Below, piece after piece: positions 18,581 to 26,314 of a stretch of DNA of 64,000 nucleotides (position 1 is its first letter; each line of letters starts with the position of its first letter). The stretch is from positions 367,151 through 431,150 of the forward strand of contig NZ_JARXRN010000020.1 in the NCBI RefSeq assembly GCF_029888045.1, in the 5' to 3' direction. The translations under genes were made by a program, and so were the position numbers. The notes beneath the pieces were generated by a model, which saw only the letters and a list, made by a program, of their open reading frames with translations, was not told the origin of the DNA and made no database searches. This DNA comes from Luteimonas rhizosphaericola (lineage in GTDB: Bacteria; Pseudomonadota; Gammaproteobacteria; Xanthomonadales; Xanthomonadaceae).

Positions 18581-19744
18581 TCAGAACGCGTTGATGCCGG
18601 TCAGCTCGCGGCCGACCACCAGCTGGTGCACGGTCTCCGTGCCCTCGTAGGTGATGACCGATTCCAGGTTGAGCGCGTGCCGGATCGGGCAATGCTCGGT
18701 GGTGATGCCGGCGCCGCCGAGCAGGTCGCGCGCTTCGCGCGCGATGTCGATGGCCATGCGGCAGTTGTTCCACTTCGCCAGCGAGACCTGGGTGGGCTGC
18801 ATCTTCCCGGCATCCTTGAGCCGGCCGAGCTGCAGCGACAGCAGCTGCGCGGCGGTGATGCGGCGCGCCCAGTCGGCCATCTTCAGCTGCGCGCTCTGGG
18901 TGGCGGCCACCGGGCGACCGAACAGGATGCGTTCCTTGGAATAGCCCAGCGCCTCGTCCAGGCACGCGATCGCCGCGCCGATCGGGCCCCAGGTGATGCC
19001 GTAGCGCGCCTGCGTCAGGCAGCCGAGCGGACCCTTCAGGCCTTTCACGTTCGGCAGGCGATTGGCCTCGGGCACGCGCACGTTGTCGAGGAACAGCGCG
19101 CTGGTCACGGATGCGCGCAGGCTCATCTTGTGCTTGACCAGCTGCGCGCTGAAGCCGGCGAATTCCTTCTCGACCACGAAGCCCTGGATGCCGTCGTCGG
19201 TCTGCGCCCAGACGATCGCGATGTGGGCCAGGTTGCCGTTGGTGATCCACATCTTGGCGCCGTTGATCACCCAGTCGTCGCCGTCGCGCTTCGCATGGGT
19301 CTTCATGTTGGCCGGGTCGGAGCCGCCGTGCGGCTCGGTCAGGCCGAAGCAGCCGATGACCTTGCCCGCCGCCATGTCGGGCAGCCAGCGCTGCTTCTGT
19401 TCCTCGGTGCCGTAGGAGTAGATCGGGTACATGCACAGCGAGGACTGCACGCTGGCGAAGCTGCGCAGACCGCTGTCGCCGCGTTCGAGCTCCTGGCAGA
19501 TCAGGCCGTAGCTGACGTAGTTGAGCTCCGAACCGCCGTACTCCGCCGGCAGGGTCGCGCCCAGGAGGCCGAGCCCGGCGATCTCGGGGATCAGTTCCGC
19601 CGGGAAGCGGCCCTCGTCGAAACAGCCGCCGATGATCGGCAGCACGCGTTCGTCGGTGAAGCGCGCGACGGTGTCCTGGACCGCCTGCTCTTCCTCGGTG
19701 AGCAGGGATCGGACGTCGTAGAGGTCGTACGGGTGCAGGGCCAT
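18581..19744 (-). CDS. gcdH: Glutaryl-CoA dehydrogenase
   Basis: This 387-residue acyl-CoA dehydrogenase is closest to glutaryl-CoA dehydrogenase. It has GCFGLTEPHGGSDPANMKT for FAD and substrate binding, KMWITNGNLAHIAIVWAQT, and IRHALNLESVITYEGTETVH with the catalytic glutamate E367. It oxidises and decarboxylates glutaryl-CoA to crotonyl-CoA in lysine and tryptophan breakdown, passing electrons to ETF. It stands alone with its own promoter. Length and the NLESVITYEGT motif separate it from short-chain acyl-CoA dehydrogenases. Confidence 0.92.
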   Translation of the reverse strand: MALHPYDLYDVRSLLTEEEQAVQDTVARFTDERVLPIIGGCFDEGRFPAELIPEIAGLGLLGATLPAEYGGSELNYVSYGLICQELERGDSGLRSFASVQSSLCMYPIYSYGTEEQKQRWLPDMAAGKVIGCFGLTEPHGGSDPANMKTHAKRDGDDWVINGAKMWITNGNLAHIAIVWAQTDDGIQGFVVEKEFAGFSAQLVKHKMSLRASVTSALFLDNVRVPEANRLPNVKGLKGPLGCLTQARYGITWGPIGAAIACLDEALGYSKERILFGRPVAATQSAQLKMADWARRITAAQLLSLQLGRLKDAGKMQPTQVSLAKWNNCRMAIDIAREARDLLGGAGITTEHCPIRHALNLESVITYEGTETVHQLVVGRELTGINAF

Positions 19745-19773
19745 GTGGGCGGGGTCGGGCGGAAAGGTTTCAT

Positions 19774-19779
19774 ATTGTA
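19774..19779 (-). promoter_or_regulatory. -10 box upstream of gcdH
   Basis: On the minus strand TACAAT lies 30 bp upstream of the gcdH ATG, in a short AT-rich patch (ACAATATGAAA) unusual for this GC-rich window. A convincing -35 at 17 bp is not visible. Confidence 0.4.
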
Positions 19780-19817
19780 CGGTCAGCGACCGCCCGATCC
19801 GGAAGCCCGCAACGCAG

Positions 19818-19842
19818 GACGGGCCGGCAGTGCCGGCCCGTC
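19818..19842 (-). terminator. Strong hairpin downstream of the glycine-zipper gene
   Basis: Perfect 11-bp arms GACGGGCCGGC and GCCGGCCCGTC are separated by three bases. The hairpin lies 40 bp past the stop of the glycine-zipper gene and upstream of gcdH. A second smaller hairpin (GGCCCG-TTGG-CGGGCC) lies between the stop and this one. The U-tract is poor, but the stem is strong enough for a likely terminator. Confidence 0.6.
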
Positions 19843-19881
19843 AAGAAGGTCCTCCGGAGGCCCGCCAACGGGCCGCCGTTC

Positions 19882-20655
19882 TCAGCGCAGTGCGCTTCTC
19901 TGGCCGCCCTGCTCGTTGCCGGCGACCATCCGCGTCATCACCTCGCCGTCCACCACCGGCAGCCGCTCGCCCGGATCCTGGTCCATGCGCACGGTGTTCT
20001 CGATCCCGTCGTACCGGTAGGTCACGTCGTACGCGACGGTCCGGTCCTCGGTGCCGAGCGAGATGCGCTCGCCCGGCTTCTCGTCGGTGCGCATCGTCCC
20101 GGTGGTGCCGTCGGGGTTGCGGTAGGTCACGTTGTACGCGACCACGCGCGAGGACTGCGAGCTGTCCTGGACCGTGCGGCACTGGCGGTCGACGCGCTCG
20201 ACGACACGCCCACCGACGTGGTTGCGGTCGACCCGGTTGCCGATCATGCCGCCCGCGGTCGCACCGGCCGCGGTCGCCAGCTTGCGTCCGTTGCCCGAGC
20301 CGACCTGGTTGCCCACCAGGCCGCCGATCAGCGCGCCCGCCACCGTGCCGCCGACGTTGCCGTCGCGCTCGGGGAGGCGCTCCTGCACGACCACGTCCTC
20401 GCACACCTGGCGCGGCGAGGTCGACGTGGTGGTTTCGCGCACCGGGTCGGTGCCGATCACCGTCGCGTACAGCTCGGCCTCCTCGGTCACGGGCGTGACC
20501 GCGACGACCGGCGCATATTCGAGCCTGCCCTCCTCCTGGACGGCGCTGTCGCCCGCAAGCGGGCCGTTCGCATCGCGGCTGTTGTGATAGGCGCCGACGG
20601 CGACGCCGCCCACCAGCAGCGAGCCCAGGGCAATGGCCAAGGTATTGCTCTTCAT
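19882..20655 (-). CDS. Glycine-zipper 2TM-domain envelope protein
   Basis: The 257-residue protein has an N-terminal membrane anchor or signal (LAIALGSLLVGGVAVGAY) and a glycine-zipper region at about 101-142 (GALIGGLVGNQVGSGNG...GATAGGMIGNRV), as in the Rickettsia 17 kDa antigen/SlyB group. The C-terminal part holds two tandem copies of a beta-rich unit: VVAYNVTYRNPDG...KPGERI and VAYDVTYRYDG...DPGERL. A strong AGGAGGA ribosome site is 6 bases before the ATG. It is probably an outer-membrane or periplasmic integrity protein; the exact role is unknown. Confidence 0.85.
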   Translation of the reverse strand: MKSNTLAIALGSLLVGGVAVGAYHNSRDANGPLAGDSAVQEEGRLEYAPVVAVTPVTEEAELYATVIGTDPVRETTTSTSPRQVCEDVVVQERLPERDGNVGGTVAGALIGGLVGNQVGSGNGRKLATAAGATAGGMIGNRVDRNHVGGRVVERVDRQCRTVQDSSQSSRVVAYNVTYRNPDGTTGTMRTDEKPGERISLGTEDRTVAYDVTYRYDGIENTVRMDQDPGERLPVVDGEVMTRMVAGNEQGGQRSALR

Positions 20656-20823
20656 TTGATTCCTCCTGCGGGCGGGGCCCGTGTCGAACGTGCAGAGAGA
20701 TTCCATCATTTCCAAGCTGAACAAGACCCCCGGCGAGTTCCCCGGAACCTGACGCGGCGGTGAACCGGGCAGTCGGCGGGCGCGCGTGATAGCGTGGCGC
20801 AACCACATGCCGGAGCCGGGCCG

Positions 20824-21057
20824 ATGCCCAACCCGTTGCTGCTTCCACTGCTCAACTGGGCGCGCGGATTGCGCTATCCCACGCTGTTCAAGGTGACCGC
20901 GATCGCGTTCGCCATCAGCGTCCTGTGGCCGTTCGACCCGATCCCCTTCATCGACGAGATCGTGCTCGGGCTGGGCACCCTGCTGCTGGCGAACTGGAAG
21001 GACCGCAAGCCCAGGCCTGGAGAACCCTTGCGGGGGGATGGCGCGCGCCGCCGCTGA
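20824..21057 (+). CDS. Small membrane protein, DUF6116-like
   Basis: The 77-residue protein contains LLNWARGLRYPTLFKVTA, a hydrophobic stretch, and DPIPFIDEIVLGLGTLLLANWKDRK. This pattern resembles the DUF6116 proteins common in xanthomonads, but I cannot confirm it by search. One or two membrane segments are likely. A GTG at 20794 would add ten residues. Function unknown. It is followed 54 bp later by tatD on the same strand. Confidence 0.65.
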   Translation: MPNPLLLPLLNWARGLRYPTLFKVTAIAFAISVLWPFDPIPFIDEIVLGLGTLLLANWKDRKPRPGEPLRGDGARRR

Positions 21058-21111
21058 CCTGCGCGTCGCGCACGTCGTTCGAGCAGCCGCGCGTCGCCGG
21101 GCGCCGCCGAC

Positions 21112-21900
21112 ATGGACCTGATCGACAGCCACTGCCATCTGGACGCGCCGGAGTTCGATCGCGATCGGGATGCGGTCGTCGTGCGGGCGCGCGCAGCGGG
21201 TGTGCGCATCCAGGTGCTGCCCGCGGTGGAAGCCGCGGCCTGGCCCAAGCTGCGCGACATCTGCAGTGGAGACGATGGCCTGCATCCGGCCTACGGCCTG
21301 CATCCGATGTACCTGTCCGCGCATCGCGAGGAGCATCTTCGACTACTGCGCGAGTGGCTCGGGCGCGAGCGTGCGGTGGCGGTCGGGGAATGCGGCCTGG
21401 ACTACTACGTCGAAGGGCTGGACCACAACGCCCAGCAGGACTTCTTCGAAGGCCAGCTCGGGATCGCGCGCGACCTGGACCTGCCGGTGATCGTGCACGC
21501 GCGCCGCGCGGTGGACGCGGTGATCGCCACCCTGCGTCGCATCGGAGGGCTGCGCGGCGTGGTCCACAGCTGGTCGGGCAGCGAGCAGCAGGCGCGGCAG
21601 CTGTGGGAGATGGGCTTCATGCTCGGCATCGGCGGGCCGGTGACCTACGAGCGCGCGCGGCGGCTGCGGCGGACGGTCGCGGGCATGCCGCTCGAATACC
21701 TGCTGCTGGAAACCGACGCCCCCGACCAGCCCGATGCCGGCATCCGCGGCCAGCGCAACGAGCCCGCGCGGCTGACGCACGTGCTCGAGACGGTGGCCAG
21801 CCTGCGCGACGAATCGCCCGAGGCGATCGCGCACGCGACTCGCGACAACGCGATCCGCCTGTTCGGGTTGCCTCGGCCGCTAGCGGAGGCGCCGCGCTAG
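21112..21900 (+). CDS. tatD: TatD-family metal-dependent DNase
   Basis: The 262-residue TIM-barrel hydrolase shows the family metal ligands: DSHCHLD (H7, H9), GECGLDYY (E93), VHARRA (H129), VHSWSGS (H152) and ETDAPD (D202). TatD-type enzymes are two-metal 3'-5' exonucleases or deoxyribonucleases involved in DNA repair and fragment clearance. The sequence may be closer to the YjjV branch. Its stop codon directly abuts the stop of the convergent tcdA gene with no base between. Confidence 0.92.
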   Translation: MDLIDSHCHLDAPEFDRDRDAVVVRARAAGVRIQVLPAVEAAAWPKLRDICSGDDGLHPAYGLHPMYLSAHREEHLRLLREWLGRERAVAVGECGLDYYVEGLDHNAQQDFFEGQLGIARDLDLPVIVHARRAVDAVIATLRRIGGLRGVVHSWSGSEQQARQLWEMGFMLGIGGPVTYERARRLRRTVAGMPLEYLLLETDAPDQPDAGIRGQRNEPARLTHVLETVASLRDESPEAIAHATRDNAIRLFGLPRPLAEAPR

Positions 21901-22713
21901 TCACCCAGGCACGCGTGTCGACCGAACCGGCGCCTCGAGCAACATCTCCAGCCCCTTGCCCGCGGCCGCGAACGCGAACGCACCGGTGATGTGCGTCGCC
22001 GCGCCGAGCCCGACGCCGCAGTCGAGCTTGAGCGCCGCGTCGGGACCGGCCACCGGACGGGTGCCGCACACCGAGCCGTCGGCCTGCGGATAGCGCACGT
22101 TCTCGAGCGAGTAGACGGCGGGCACGCCGAAGTACCTGTCGCGGTTCTTCGGGAAATTGAACTCGCCGCGCAGCTTCTTGCGGATCAGCGCCAGCATCGC
22201 ATCGTGCTCGGTGCGCGAGAGGTCGCGTACGCGTACGAGCGTGGGATCGGTGCGGCCGCCCGCTGCGCCAACGGTCAGCACCGGCCGCTTGCGGCGTCGG
22301 CACCAGGCGATCAGTTCAACCTTGCTGCGGAAGCTGTCGCAGGCATCGACCACCAAGTCGAAGTCCCGGTCGAGCAGTTCGGCGACGTTGCCGGGCGTGA
22401 GGAACGCAGGCACCACGTCGAGCGAGATCGCGGGACTGATCGCGCGGCAGCGCTCGGCCATCGCCTCGGCCTTGTTGCGTCCGTACTGCCCCGCGAGCGC
22501 GGGCAGCTGGCGGCTGGTGTTGGACAGGCACAGGTCGTCCGCATCCACCAGGCTCAGGTGCCCGATGGCGCTGCGCGCCAGCGCTTCCACCACCCACGAT
22601 CCCACGCCGCCGAGGCCGATCACGGCCACGCGCCGCGTGCGCAGGCGCTCGACCGCACCGCGGCCGTAGAGCCGGTCGATGCCGGCGAAGCGTTCGTTCC
22701 AGACCGAGTCCAT
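21901..22713 (-). CDS. tcdA: tRNA threonylcarbamoyladenosine dehydratase TcdA
   Basis: This 270-residue E1/ThiF-fold enzyme has the nucleotide loop GLGGVGSWV (33-41), VDADDLCLSNTSRQ, KAEAMAERC and VVDACDSFRSKVELIAWC. Together with its length these match TcdA (CsdL), which cyclises t6A37 of tRNAs into ct6A with ATP. It carries no C-terminal rhodanese or ThiS partner. CsdA/CsdE sulfur partners are not nearby. Confidence 0.93.
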   Translation of the reverse strand: MDSVWNERFAGIDRLYGRGAVERLRTRRVAVIGLGGVGSWVVEALARSAIGHLSLVDADDLCLSNTSRQLPALAGQYGRNKAEAMAERCRAISPAISLDVVPAFLTPGNVAELLDRDFDLVVDACDSFRSKVELIAWCRRRKRPVLTVGAAGGRTDPTLVRVRDLSRTEHDAMLALIRKKLRGEFNFPKNRDRYFGVPAVYSLENVRYPQADGSVCGTRPVAGPDAALKLDCGVGLGAATHITGAFAFAAAGKGLEMLLEAPVRSTRVPG

Positions 22714-22789
22714 GCCGCCAGTCTACCGGCGCACGCGCGTGCTATCGTCGCCGCGCCCGTTCCCCGCTGCGTCCGCTCCGGAGCCCGCC

Positions 22790-23260
22790 ATGTCGACCAC
22801 GCCGCCGCCCAGCCCGGAGTCCAGCCGCGCACGCAAGCCGCCGTCGGCTGCCGGCCGTTACCTGTTCGTGTTCCTGCTGGGACTGGTGCTGGGCATCGTG
22901 GCGGTGGTGATGCTGCTGCGCACGCTCGACGCCCGCAAGACCTGGCACGACCGCTATCCCGAGGCGCTGATGCATGTGCTGTCCGCGCAGTCCGCGCAGC
23001 TGCGCGAGAACGCCGAGGCCAACCGCTGCAGCCCGACCGACACCCTGCCCCACCTGCAGTCGCTGCGCAGCCTGGGCAACGACTTCGAACGCGCGTTCCC
23101 GGACCTGCGCGAAGACCGCCGCTTCGTCTCGCACGCGGCCCAGTTCCGCGGCACGCTCGACGCGGCGCTGGCGACGCCGGCGGTCGGCTGCGAGGGTGTC
23201 ACCCGCGCCGCCGACGCGGTAGGCGAAGCCTGCAAGGCCTGCCACCAGGACTTCCGCTGA
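22790..23260 (+). CDS. Membrane-anchored cytochrome c'-like protein with C-terminal haem motif
   Basis: The 156-residue protein has a proline-rich cytoplasmic start, one transmembrane segment (about 23-44) and a periplasmic helical domain. This domain ends in ACKACHQDFR, with CKACH (148-152) the CxxCH covalent haem site. A haem site at the extreme C-terminus of a four-helix domain is the cytochrome c' arrangement. AHAAQFRGTL-type helices and a cysteine in NRCSPTD are also present. It could bind small gases or carry electrons. No partner gene is adjacent. The upstream in-frame ATG at 22679 would overlap the tcdA start and is rejected. Confidence 0.75.
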   Translation: MSTTPPPSPESSRARKPPSAAGRYLFVFLLGLVLGIVAVVMLLRTLDARKTWHDRYPEALMHVLSAQSAQLRENAEANRCSPTDTLPHLQSLRSLGNDFERAFPDLREDRRFVSHAAQFRGTLDAALATPAVGCEGVTRAADAVGEACKACHQDFR

Positions 23261-23415
23261 ACCCCGCAACGGTCGCGGTCGCCTGAACCGCGACTGCACT
23301 GGAAGGCGGCCCGCGTCGTCATCCGCATCCGGATTGCCGCCGCGTTCACCGCGGCGGGCCTAGTGTCCGCTCCGTGCCGCGCAAGGCGGCCATCGTCCAC
23401 TAGCGAGGAGTCACG

Positions 23416-23898
23416 ATGAACATCCGCATGCGCATGACCTGTGTCGCCACCGTTGCCACGCTGGCCCTGGCCGGCTGCGCCAGCACCTCTCCCGGTTACG
23501 GGCCTGGCTACGGCAGCACCACCCCCGCGCCCGCCTCGGGCCGCTGCTACGACTGCGGCACCGTGGTCGCCATCGAAACCGCGGCCGCCAGCGACGGCAA
23601 GGCCAACGTGGCCGGCCCGGTCCTCGGCGGTATCGTCGGCGCGGTCGCGGCCAAGGAGCTGGCGCGCCGCAACACCGACAGCGAAGGGCGTCGCAACGTC
23701 GCGATCGCGGCCGGTGCCGCCGGTGGCGCCGTCGCCGGCAATGCGATCCAGAACCGGGTCGAAGGCGGTCGCGGCGGCTACACCGTCCACATCCGCATGG
23801 ACGATGGCCGCACCACGGCCGTGCACCAGGCGGATCTTGGGGGCATCCGCGAAGGCTCCTACGTGCGCGTGCAGAACGGGCGCGCCTGGGTGTACTGA
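23416..23898 (+). CDS. Glycine-zipper 2TM-domain lipoprotein
   Basis: The 160-residue product has a lipoprotein signal with lipobox LALAGC (C21). After a glycine/tyrosine-rich linker comes a cysteine pair (CYDCG) and two glycine-zipper helices (GPVLGGIVGAVAAKELARR and AAGAAGGAVAGNAIQNRV). It ends in a small beta domain (YTVHIRMDDG...GSYVRVQNGRAWVY). SlyB/Pcp-like outer-membrane lipoproteins have this layout. The GAGGAG ribosome site is 7 bases before the ATG, and a strong terminator follows, so it is probably a single-gene unit. Confidence 0.88.
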   Translation: MNIRMRMTCVATVATLALAGCASTSPGYGPGYGSTTPAPASGRCYDCGTVVAIETAAASDGKANVAGPVLGGIVGAVAAKELARRNTDSEGRRNVAIAAGAAGGAVAGNAIQNRVEGGRGGYTVHIRMDDGRTTAVHQADLGGIREGSYVRVQNGRAWVY

Positions 23899-23955
23899 GT
23901 CTCGAAGCCCTCGCACATCGACCCGCGGGCCAGCGCCCGCGCTGGCCAAGACCGC

Positions 23956-23990
23956 GACGCCGCCGGTGCACACCGGCGGCGTCTCCGTTT
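23956..23990 (+). terminator. Intrinsic terminator after the glycine-zipper lipoprotein gene
   Basis: Perfect 12-bp arms GACGCCGCCGGT (23956-23967) and ACCGGCGGCGTC (23972-23983) with a GCAC loop are followed by TCCGTTT. It is the clearest intrinsic terminator in the window. Confidence 0.78.
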
Positions 23991-24132
23991 GAGCGGCTGC
24001 CGCAGCGCCTTTCTCGGCGGCCGCCATTTGTCCGGCCTGGGCCTTGGGCGGTCCCGCTTCCGGTCCCGCCCGCTCCGGCCTGGATGGTCTGGTGCAGTCG
24101 TCGCCGACGGGCGACCGGCGATCGAGCCCCGA

Positions 24133-24378
24133 TCAGGCGCCCGTGCTTCCGCTGCCGCCAGTCGGCTGGTGCCAGGCCTCGTCCAGGCGCGCGATGCCGG
24201 GATCCCCGTCGTCGACCAGGAAACTGATCTGCTGGCCGACATACGGTGCCGGTCCGCCGGCCGCGCCGAAGGCCTGGCTTCCGAAGGCCAGATCGCCCCA
24301 CCCCTCGTGGCCGACGGTGACCTGCCCCGATCCCGCGTTGATGGACTTGACCGTTCCTGTCTGGCGTTCGGACGACAT
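24133..24378 (-). CDS. Small cold-shock-domain-like protein, RNP motif degenerate
   Basis: The 81-residue protein reads like a cold-shock OB-fold. GTVKSINAGSGQVTVG aligns with the GTVKWFN...KGFGFI region, WGDLAFGSQAF with DLFVHFSAI, and YVGQQISFLVDDGDPGIARL with EGQxVxFxxxxGxxGxxA. The aromatic nucleic-acid-binding residues of the RNP motifs are missing, so RNA binding is doubtful. GGGAG is 7 bases upstream of the ATG. This is a pattern match by eye; function unknown. Confidence 0.6.
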   Translation of the reverse strand: MSSERQTGTVKSINAGSGQVTVGHEGWGDLAFGSQAFGAAGGPAPYVGQQISFLVDDGDPGIARLDEAWHQPTGGSGSTGA

Positions 24379-24551
24379 CCCGTTTCTCCCACTGCGCGGC
24401 ACGGCCAGGCGGACGCCCGATGCGCCCGCTGCCGGCCGGCCCGCTGCAGACAACGGGGCCGCCCGGCCCATGCGGCCAGGATTCGCGCGCCGGCACGGCG
24501 TTTTGACAGAATGCGCCGACGGACGGAGTCCCACCCGTCGCGGAGCCGTCC

Positions 24552-25055
24552 ATGGAAGCGCAGTCGATCTACTACGCCATCGCCATCCTGCTGGTGCTCG
24601 TCGGCCTGGCAGGCATCGTGCTGCCCGCCCTGCCCGGCCTTCCGCTGGTGTTCGCCGGCATGCTGCTGGCCGCATGGGCCGGCGGATTCGAGCAGATCGG
24701 CGGCTGGACGGTGCTGGCGCTGGCGGTGCTGACCCTGGTGTCGATCGGTGTCGATTTCCTGGCCTCGGCCGCGGGCGCCAAGCGCGTGGGCGCGAGCCGG
24801 CTGGCGGTGATCGGGGCACTCGTCGGCACCGTGGTCGGGCTGTTCTTCGGACTGATCGGCGTGTTCGTCGGCCCGTTCGCGGGCGCGGTGATCGGTGAAC
24901 TGGTGGCGCGCAAGGGGCTGGGTCATCGCGACCTGGGCCAGGCGACACGGGTCGGCATCGGGACCTGGTTCGGCCTGTTCGTCGGCATCGTGCTGAAGCT
25001 GACCCTCGCGTTCGCGATGGTCGGGATCTTCGCGCTGGCCTGGTGGACCGATTGA
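24552..25055 (+). CDS. DUF456 family membrane protein
   Basis: The 167-residue protein has about five hydrophobic segments and the DUF456 pattern GIVLPALPGLPLVFAGMLL...GLIGVFVGPFAGAVIGELVARK. Glycine-zipper-like helices are frequent. Function is unknown in this family. A perfect TTGACA stands at 24503-24508, about 45 bp upstream, but no good -10 follows at 17 bp. The next gene overlaps its end, so they are probably co-transcribed with pldA. Confidence 0.82.
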   Translation: MEAQSIYYAIAILLVLVGLAGIVLPALPGLPLVFAGMLLAAWAGGFEQIGGWTVLALAVLTLVSIGVDFLASAAGAKRVGASRLAVIGALVGTVVGLFFGLIGVFVGPFAGAVIGELVARKGLGHRDLGQATRVGIGTWFGLFVGIVLKLTLAFAMVGIFALAWWTD

Positions 25056-26314
25056 GCGCAACCGGCCGCGGAAGCGCGACATCGCGCCCGGTCGCCAGGC
25101 GTCCGCGGGTCGCGGCGCACTGGCGTGCCGGCGTGGCGTGGATCCTGCTGGCGATGGCGATGGTGCTGCCCGTCGCCATGGCGCAGGAGCACGCGCATGC
25201 TGCCGACGCGACGCCGGCGGCTGCGTCCACCGCGTCCGGTCAGGCGGCCGCCCCGGCCAGCGCATCGCCTGCGGACGCCGGCGCACCGGACGCGCTCGCG
25301 CCCGCGCCGCCGGACTCCGACATCCGCGCACGCTTCGACTTCACCTTCGACCGGGTCGTGGCCAAGCTCGCCGGCCTGGTCGCCAGCCTGCCGCTGCTGC
25401 TGGCCGCACTGGTGATCGTGCTCATCGCCGGTTGGCTCGGCGGCTTCGTCTCGCGCCGCCTGCACCTGCTCCGGCTGCGCACCGACAACCCGTACATGAA
25501 CGGGCTGATCCGCAACGTGGTACGCGTGCTGATCGTGCTGTCCGGTGTGCTGCTGGCGCTGGACCTGCTCAACGCCACCGCCCTGGTGACCGCCGTGCTC
25601 GGTTCGGCGGGCGTGGTCGGCCTGGTGCTGGGCTTCGCGTTCAAGGACATCGCCGAGAACTACGTCGCCGGCATCCTGCTCAGCCTGCGGCAGCCGTTCT
25701 CGCCCGGCGACCTGGTGGTGATCGACGGCAACGAGGGTCGCGTGGTCGCACTGCACTCGCGCTCGACCGTGCTGATGACCCTCGACGGCAACGAGCTGCG
25801 CCTGCCCAATGCGCTGGTCTTCAAGGCGATCGTGCTCAACTACACCCGCAATCCCAAGCGCCGCTTCGACTTCACCGTCACCATCGATCCGGCACAGTCG
25901 ATACAGCGGGCGCAGGAACTTGCGCTTGCGCAGGTGGCGACGATCGACGGCCTGCTCACCGACCCCGGCCCCTCCTGGGCCGTGCAGGAGTTCGGGCCGG
26001 CCGGCATCGTGCTGCGCTTCTTCGGCTGGGTCGACCAGCGCCGCAGCGACCTGGGCAAGGTGCGCAGCGAAGCGATCCGGCTGGTGAAGGCGGCCTACGC
26101 GCAGGCCGGAGTCGAGTCGCCGCGCACCGTCTATCACCTGCGCATGGCGCGCGAGGCCGGCGACGAAACAAGTCCGCGACCGCACCCCGAACCCGCGCAC
26201 AGCGTGGGCGCCGACACTTCGGTCAACCGCGACATCGACGAGCAGCTGGCGGATGCGCAGCACGCCGCCGATGCCGGCACCAACCTCCTCGAACCCGGAC
26301 CCGACGCCCGATGA
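25043..26314 (+). CDS. MscS-family mechanosensitive ion channel
   Basis: The 423-residue protein has an alanine/proline-rich N-terminal region after a hydrophobic segment, then three transmembrane helices. The pore helix and beta domain are typical MscS: VLGSAGVVGLVLGFAFKDIA, ENYVAGILLSLRQPFSPGD, and a C-terminal alpha/beta domain. It should open under membrane tension to release solutes. The start is uncertain: GTG at 25043 and TTG at 25052 (TTGA overlap with the previous stop) are both possible. The charged C-terminal tail after residue 380 is not part of the channel fold. Confidence 0.88.
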   Translation: MDRLSATGRGSATSRPVARRPRVAAHWRAGVAWILLAMAMVLPVAMAQEHAHAADATPAAASTASGQAAAPASASPADAGAPDALAPAPPDSDIRARFDFTFDRVVAKLAGLVASLPLLLAALVIVLIAGWLGGFVSRRLHLLRLRTDNPYMNGLIRNVVRVLIVLSGVLLALDLLNATALVTAVLGSAGVVGLVLGFAFKDIAENYVAGILLSLRQPFSPGDLVVIDGNEGRVVALHSRSTVLMTLDGNELRLPNALVFKAIVLNYTRNPKRRFDFTVTIDPAQSIQRAQELALAQVATIDGLLTDPGPSWAVQEFGPAGIVLRFFGWVDQRRSDLGKVRSEAIRLVKAAYAQAGVESPRTVYHLRMAREAGDETSPRPHPEPAHSVGADTSVNRDIDEQLADAQHAADAGTNLLEPGPDAR

